Assembly (NCBI RefSeq): GCF_024586455.1
Contig: NC_065923.1
Coordinates: 45,764,264 to 45,828,263 of the forward strand
Source of the DNA: Bactrocera neohumeralis
Lineage: Eukaryota; Arthropoda; Insecta; Diptera; Tephritidae
Direction: 5' to 3'
DNA length: 64,000 nucleotides
Each line of letters opens with the position of its first letter. The stretch's first letter is position 1. The notes beneath the pieces are model-generated. The model searched no databases, had not been told where the DNA came from, and was given only the letters and a program-made list of their open reading frames with translations. Positions 58,301-64,000 of the stretch are shown in pieces. A program made the translations under genes and the position numbers.

Positions 58301-59705
58301 TGCTTTTGTTTGAGAAGACTTTACTTTCAATTCCTACTTCACCGGGCACCGGCAGAAATCTGCCTCACCATAGTTCTATAGTTAATAAAACTTCTCAGTT
58401 TTTGAAGATTTTCAGGATTTCGAGAACAATAAATTAATTTAGTTGTTCTTTTTAATCATTATTTGAAAGGAATACCTTCCTATAACGCCTAGGTTCGAAA
58501 AATAATGGGAAAGACAGTAAAAAATAAACCATTTTGCTTTTATCAATCACTTAGGTTAGATTAGGCTGATGGGGTAATGAGCCTCGTATAAACCAGTTTT
58601 GCTCCTTTGCAATATCAGATAGCGCGCTGTTACGTAATCCATGAGAAGTAGTCATAGGATGCCTGCGCTTGGTGCGTATTTCGAGTTTTATATCATAAAT
58701 GTCACTAAATGATATTCATTTTTAAAGTCCCCCTACAAGGTGGTATAAGGTGTATATACCCGCATATGAAAATACAATCTTGCTACTTGATCAATAAGTT
58801 TTATTACAACAAATTGTGATTTTTACCGTAATGTGTTATTTTTAGCTCGAGCCATAGCTAAATTCGAAACAACTCGTATTTCGTATTTATTTTCGCCCCT
58901 ATACATATGAGTATTCGCTAAATACTTATATACAAAACTTAAATATGGTGCTTGTGTATAGCAATACGCCTACATATTAGTTGAGGACTGATAAGACTAC
59001 TATTTTGCTAGCGCACAATATAAGCATAACCAGTTAAGGTTGTCGATGAAAGTTTGGGAAAATGTAAAGTTGACGTCCATACATTTTTCTCTTTTATAAA
59101 AACAGAAATTAAGTTTTATCGTTTGAATGTGGCGAAATCGATAAAGCCATCAACTCAAAACGAATTGAACACTATATATGTATGTATGTGTACGAGGGTT
59201 GACTTCTTGGTTTTTTTGTACGGGAATACAAAAAATCAATCTCAGATTGCTTACAGCATCAATATGTTCCGGAACAACAACTAATTTTGAACGATCTAAA
59301 CAAAAGTCGTCTTGGATTTATCTACGAGCTCGACTAAATGCCCCTTACCATCGATAAACAATGTTTTTTATGGAGTTTCATAGCCAAAAATTTAATTATG
59401 TATGTTCTTCGATGCACTGTTGCTGAGGTAATTCACGTTGAAAGTTGTAAAAAATATCGCGATTTAATTCCATTTTTGTGCGAGATGAATATTTTAAGTT
59501 ACTGTAAACTATATGCTCGTATGACAAATCGTTCTGAGTATGTATAATATCTAAAATGTCAACTTTAAGATATAGTTGGGAGTTGCCAGATTGCTACACC
59601 AGGATTACTTAATCCCGAAATATAAAAGGCAACCTATGTATGCATGCCCTCTTGTAATGCAAAGAGATAAGCATACAGAGAATTAGGAAATACACATACA
59701 TATTT

Positions 59706-60071
59706 GTGATATTTTCTACATTACATACATTAGGAGTACACATTATTTTATCTAATATATTTATCGTTGTTTATCTTTCAAAAAAATGCCATGAAATAAT
59801 ACTTTTGGAATATAGCGATATGAAATTTTGCATTTATCCTTTTCTCCCTAATGCTCAACCGCACAGAAAACAGAAAAGTAATTTGTTAGAACAATTTTTC
59901 CAGGCATACAGGATACAAGTGACAACAGCTTTCAGAACACCTGTTTTACGTTCAATAAAAAAGCGATTCAATTTTATTTATATTTACAGACAACAATATG
60001 TTGTCACTACCAATCCATTTGGGTTGAGTATGGAATTTAAAAGTAAACTCTCCTCTAGTCCGCTCAAATAA
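59706..60071 (+). other. 121-codon ORF partly conserved with copy A
   Basis: The middle of this ORF (PHRKQKSNLLEQFFQAYRIQ to LRSIKKRFNFI) is shared with copy A as described at 28440. The N-terminal part is hydrophobic (IILSNIFIVVYL). No family recognised. It may be a relic of a TE protein or of an unknown gene. Confidence 0.35.
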
Positions 60072-60079
60072 CCAAACAA

Positions 60080-61635
60080 ATACTCTTTTTGTCTCAGTTC
60101 ATGTCTGTTCTAATTTCTGTGATAATGTCATTGATTACAATATTTTCATACTATCTTTTTCCATAAAATAATCTCCACCAACTCTCACAATCATAACACT
60201 CAGTGCGGGAAAGTAAGAACGCTATAAATAAAGTCTTATATCTAGGTCTTGCGCTATGATCTTGTTGAATGCCTAGATATTAGACTTTTAACAGTACTAA
60301 TGAATTTAATGGAACAAACATAAAAAGAATACCTGCTAAAGGCAAAGCAGTTATAGTGTACAAAATACCTGACGTGTAAGTTCTGAGATTGCGGACCTAT
60401 GTAGTGTAATCATTAGCTGTATCATTCCTGAATCATGGGAAGCTCGTTTGAATCATTCACTAAGCAGCTCTTGGGGTAATCTTTGAAATTGTATCTTGGG
60501 AACTTTATACTCACACGATTTAAAGAAAAACAATAAATCGTTGAAATCGTGAAAACATGTGGATCCGAATAATGCGATCCTTTAATCACAACTTAGTTTG
60601 CCTCCTAAAGAGCGAACACAAAGCTTCAGAACATGTGAAAACAATCTTTCGCATGTGCAACCGAACATTTTTCTCATCGAAACACAACTCTCAACAATTT
60701 TATATATACATATCTTCTTGATATAAATAAAAATTCTGCACCATATTTGATATATTGGCTTTAATTTTCGAACCACAGCACGGAAAGGCGTGAAAATTTG
60801 CTCGGGTATTTCTTCAGTCCTGCAGAAGGTACTAACGGCGGTCCTTTTTGTAAATCCACCCTCGATTTTGCAATTTATATATATATTTATAACTGAGGAA
60901 CGGCTGAGCCGATTTGGCTGAAAACTGGTGATGAGATAGCTCGGAACCTCGGGACGGGCAAAGGCTACTTTCTGTCGTTTTATTTTAAAAGTCACAGCAA
61001 TTCATAAATAAAAAAAATATATTTTAAAACATAAGCATGTGTTCAATATTCATGTAACAATCATTTGATTATTTTTTTACTTCAAAAATACAAAATAACA
61101 TCACACTGCTAATGGCTTTTTGCTTACATACACATTCATATATATGAGTTATAGTGATAGTTCTAACTGAACAAGAGTGCATCATAAAACATTTACCTGA
61201 AGCATTCAGTTCTGCAATGCAATTATTTTTCCAGCAAAGTTGAAGAAGTTGCAAGTCTGTGCTTTTCTGAAATCGTTTGCAGCCTTGGTCTTTTGAAATC
61301 CTGACGGAGCTTTGAGGTGTTGCTTTTCTGCTCACAGCCTGTATTAGTTTTGCGGGGATACCTTATTCAGTATTGGGCGGCATAAACCCGGTTCAACCCA
61401 TTTTTGATACACAAAAGCAGCTTTGAACAAAAGATTGACGAAGAGGTGGTGTGTGTATATTATAGCTCTCTCTTAAAGGAACTTAGGGGTTTTTCGTAAG
61501 AATTTTCACACAGCCTCACTAGAAATTATAGTTTCTTACCATATCACAACCCTGCAACTTGTACACGGAAATTGTACATAAAAGCGCAAACTATTTAATT
61601 TTGCGTCAACATTTATTTTGTCGCTTTTAATCTTT
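60080..61635. other. Insert in copy B, unassigned
   Basis: A 137-codon minus-strand ORF at 60582-60995 shows no domain. Around 60890-60990 the plus strand has ACTGAGGAACGGCTGAGCCG and GGACGGGCAAAGGCTACTTT, wording I associate with insect TE ends. No call possible. Confidence 0.35.
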
Positions 61636-61639
61636 CACA

Positions 61640-62195
61640 CAATACGCTTGATAGAACCTTATATGCGATGTTGAGGAGGCTTATCCCACGGTAGTTGGCG
61701 CAGATTGTGGGGTCTCCTTTTCGTGGATTGGGCAAAGCACACTTAAATTCCAATCGCTGGGCATGCTTTCGTCCGACCATATTTTACAAACAAGCTGATG
61801 CATGCTCCTTATCAGTTCTCCGCTTCCGTATTTGAATAGCTCAGCCGGCAATCCATCTTCTCCCGCTGCTTAATCGATTCTCATAATTTGCACTCCTTTA
61901 TATGGCCACTGTAGTAAATGCCACAAGGACCCACCCGTCTCAGTCCTTGTCCCGTCCATCGCATTTCTTGGACGGTGCTGATGTCTGCCTTCACTCTAAC
62001 GAGGACATCAACCAGCTGGGCAGCGGCACAAATCATAGTCCTTAATTCGTTTGTCATGGTCGCCATCAAAAGGGGGGTCACTCATCCGAGGCTTGTTGTT
62101 CCTTTTCATTGGGTGTGTTTTTTATGTGGCGGGTCCCAAACCCAGCGCACAACCCTGCGGAGGGGATGTTTCGCCTTCTCGCTTTAGCACGCCTT
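61640..62195 (-). pseudogene. LINE endonuclease start joined to RT by deletion
   Basis: On the minus strand from 62190: KHPLRRVVRWVWDPPHKKHT, then VDVLVRVKADISTVQEMRWT and GQGLRRVGPCGIYYSGH, the start of the apurinic-type endonuclease (E of QEMRW is the metal Glu). At about 61880 it passes directly to RT text: NRLSSGRRWIAG, AQRLEFKCALPNPRKGDPT and ICANYRGISLLNIAYKVLSS. Most of the endonuclease and the linker are missing. This is the only place in the window where the 5' end of the 1190-type LINE is seen. Confidence 0.85.
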
Positions 62196-62299
62196 CAAAC
62201 GAACGTTCTTAGGCTCCGCAGAGGATACTTGGTCAAAGGTTGAAGGTCGTGAGCTGCTTGGACCATATGTAAAAGAATCGTTTCGGGCCACTCCCAAAT

Positions 62300-62530
62300 G
62301 AATGGCGATCAGAGAACTTTCCTCACTTGCGTGAACTTCTACACATGACTCCATCCTCCATATCCTTCGCTTCTTTTTATTTTCATCAATTGATGAGGTC
62401 GAAGCATGTCTTCAACGATCTCTTGACCGTCTTTGAAGGCTTTGTCCCGCTCGTAGGCTTGCGTTTTTGATAAAACTGTATCACCGTAAGCCTTTTCCAA
62501 CATTCCCAATGATTCCGCTCACGAAATTCA
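62300..62530 (-). pseudogene. Mariner transposase N-terminal fragment
   Basis: The minus strand from about 62505 reads MLEKAYGDTVLSKTQAYERD and KAFKDGQEIVEDMLRPHQL. This is the mariner HTH region (consensus AYGDxxLSKTQxYEWxKxFKEGREDVED) with missense changes. Text decays after that. The start of the same fragment remains in copy A. Confidence 0.75.
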
Positions 62531-62911
62531 GACAACTTATTTGTTCGATATTTTTATCCATTGTAAAAATTGCAACGCACTACTGAGGTGTACCGACTCA
62601 AGCAGCTGCTGTAAACGGGTTGACAGCTTGCGCTCATATTTGGCACAGTATTTAAAGACAGTCCTACCAACTTATAAAAAAACATTTTGTTGGAATACCA
62701 TTTACCCGGGGAATTCAATTACAATTTCCGGCTGCTTTTTAGTCCCAATGTATACCTTGTTTTGTTCCAACATTTTTTCACCTTCATCCCATCGGCGCCA
62801 ATTGAATCGACTAGCTGACGACGTCTCAGCGCTCGAACACAACTCATAACTGAAACCACTTTCTACTATTTCTTGGCCATTCATAATTCGAGTATGCTAA
62901 TACAATTTGCC

Positions 62912-62920
62912 TATAAATAG
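62912..62920 (+). promoter_or_regulatory. TATA-box candidate in duplication copy B
   Basis: TATAAATAG in the same context as at 29188 (GCCTATAAATAGGCGCTCTC). The surrounding 150 bases are nearly identical in the two copies. Confidence 0.4.
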
Positions 62921-63444
62921 GCGCTCTCTCCACATTAGGCGCCTGCTGAGCAGAAAGTAAACAGCGAAACAATTTATGGTCTGCGGCATAACGCACATAC
63001 ACATACACACGCACACTTTTTATTCATTTATTTCTAGCTTCGCTTGTTGTTGCGCTGGCAACAAGTATCGCATTAGAGCTTTTACGTTTTGCACGTGCAC
63101 AAGCGTTCGACAATGAACGCCCTAACTTACATATGTATGTATGTATACCAATGCATACGATATGCAAGTGTATTGGCATTTGGTTTGTTATTGTTTGTTG
63201 GTAAAGTCGTATCTAATTCGGTAGCTTCGTCATCGCCATCATTGACTTGTTGATTTAGTAGGCATACATACATACACACACTCGAGTGTAACATATTGAA
63301 AACAAAAACATTCTAGTGATGGAAAGGTTAATGTTGAAAGGCGAAAATATGGTTTTTATGAAATAATGATACGAAAATTGAAATAAACTTACTTACGGTA
63401 AACAATTTTCATTTCACATCAATTCACTCTTTAATAAATTCGGG

Positions 63445-64000
63445 CTATATATAAAGGGTTATCCATTTCGAGGTTCAGAGCGACACAAAACGTAAAGTTA
63501 TCTGCTCACCGAAGTGTTCCCTCAATAAATCCATTGATTGATGCGATATGTGTGTGAAATGGCGCAGTATTGTTGAAACCAAATGTCGCTGAGATCACGA
63601 GCTTCAATTTCAGTCATCAAATAGTCGGTTATCATTGTGCGATAATTGTCCCCATTAACGGTTACGTTCTCACCGGTATCATTTTTGAATAAATATGGAC
63701 CGACGATTCCACCGGCTCAAAAACCACACCAAACCGTTGGTTTTTCCACTCCACTACTTTCATGTACACTCTCAAGTACGGCTGCTATATTTTATTCACT
63801 GCGGGCTGAACATGGTCTATTCAGTCGAATATTATCCAATAATGTATGCTAGGTGTCAAGATGGGTGATGGTGTTGCGAAAAGTACGCTCAGACTATGAG
63901 GTTTATGTTGACCATAATTTGAGCGAAGCGAGCGAAACACATTCTTTACAAAGCGTGAATTTTCGTAATAAAATTGAATGATTTCTAAACGTTGTTCAGG
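63445..64000 (-). pseudogene. IS630/mariner-like transposase, runs off the window end
   Basis: It begins near 63455 with AAAGGGTTATCCATTTCGAG, an element end also seen at 33943. The complement of 63650-63730 carries VNGDNYRTMI / PYLFKNDTGENVTV-type wording and FEPVESS. From 63780 on, the N-terminal region follows (complement of GTCTATTCAGTCGAATATTA). The C-terminal half has been lost between the end and 63540. Stops present. Confidence 0.7.

Larger units (their letters stand above)
58366..63420 (+). repeat. Large duplication, copy B
   Basis: Matches copy A (26925-29720) in order and orientation. The match breaks at about 60080 and resumes near 62430; the intervening 2.3 kb holds unassigned sequence and a LINE. 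Copy B also has extra sequence near 59050-59140 and 59330-59530. The end ACTTACGGTAAACAATT at about 63400 equals that of copy A and is followed at once by an IS630-like element. Confidence 0.75.

Noticed and set aside
60582..60995. 137-codon minus-strand ORF as a gene
   Set aside because: No recognisable domain. It overlaps TE-like end wording and has no conserved counterpart in copy A.
1..64000. tRNA, rRNA or CRISPR features
   Set aside because: No cloverleaf-like GTTCGA boxes in the right context, no rRNA core sequences and no regular spacer-repeat array were seen. Tandem repeats present are microsatellites.

Overview
This window is insect nuclear DNA, most likely from a brachyceran fly and probably a tephritid fruit fly. 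It is AT-rich, no long uninterrupted host gene is visible, and decayed transposons dominate: Tc1/mariner/IS630, Tc3, pogo/Tigger, hAT, Helitron, Helitron-like DINE elements and non-LTR retrotransposons. The organism call is inference from the TE mix and the DINE-like repeats (hairpin TTCGGGTG..CACCGAA, tandem ACGG tetramers); no species marker was seen. Three runs of exactly 100 N (22740, 40272 and 57764) are scaffold gaps.

The one host-type gene is an adenylyl cyclase first catalytic (C1a) domain on the plus strand. It is spread over at least six exons from 43480 to the gap at 57764. Family motifs (VLPNIV, SILFAD, GFT-LASKTS, LGDCYYCVS, SGSVMCGVLG, NHMESGGIPG, TEPLR-PK) are readable in the right order, with conserved intron phases. 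The copy is damaged: a 464-bp MITE sits inside the first visible exon, one splice donor is mutated, single-base frame disruptions lie in later exons, and a codon block is missing. I read it as a decaying duplicate or a disrupted allele; assembly error could explain part of it.

Layout. 0-5 kb: IS630-like fragment, LINE RT fragment, LINE C-terminal zinc knuckle. 6-7.2 kb: Tc1-like element with both ends and a nested DINE scrap. 8.3-9.6 kb: DINE copy. 12.3-14.3 kb: jockey-like LINE and hAT scraps. 15.4-17.3 kb: unclassified repeat and a mariner. 17.7-19.6 kb: two LINE fragments. 20-22.4 kb: DINE halves and a Tc3-like transposase. 23-25 kb: LINE RNase H region and a near-complete DINE. 25.1-26.6 kb: hAT transposase. 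26.9-29.7 kb: copy A of a large duplication. 30.7-39.8 kb: mariner, DINE, TTAA-flanked MITE, IS630-like fragment, Tigger-like transposase, scrambled mariner and a second TTAA element. 41-46 kb: repeat, IS630-like scraps, foldback element and LINE. 47.4-53.3 kb: DINE, a Helitron with both ends, and another DINE, all inside a cyclase intron. 54.3-57 kb: LINE and IS630-like scraps between cyclase exons. 58.4-63.4 kb: copy B of the duplication, interrupted by mariner and LINE. 63.4-64 kb: IS630-like fragment running off the end.

The genes do not form a pathway. The biology here is successive TE insertion, nesting, internal deletion and duplication in and around one cyclase locus.
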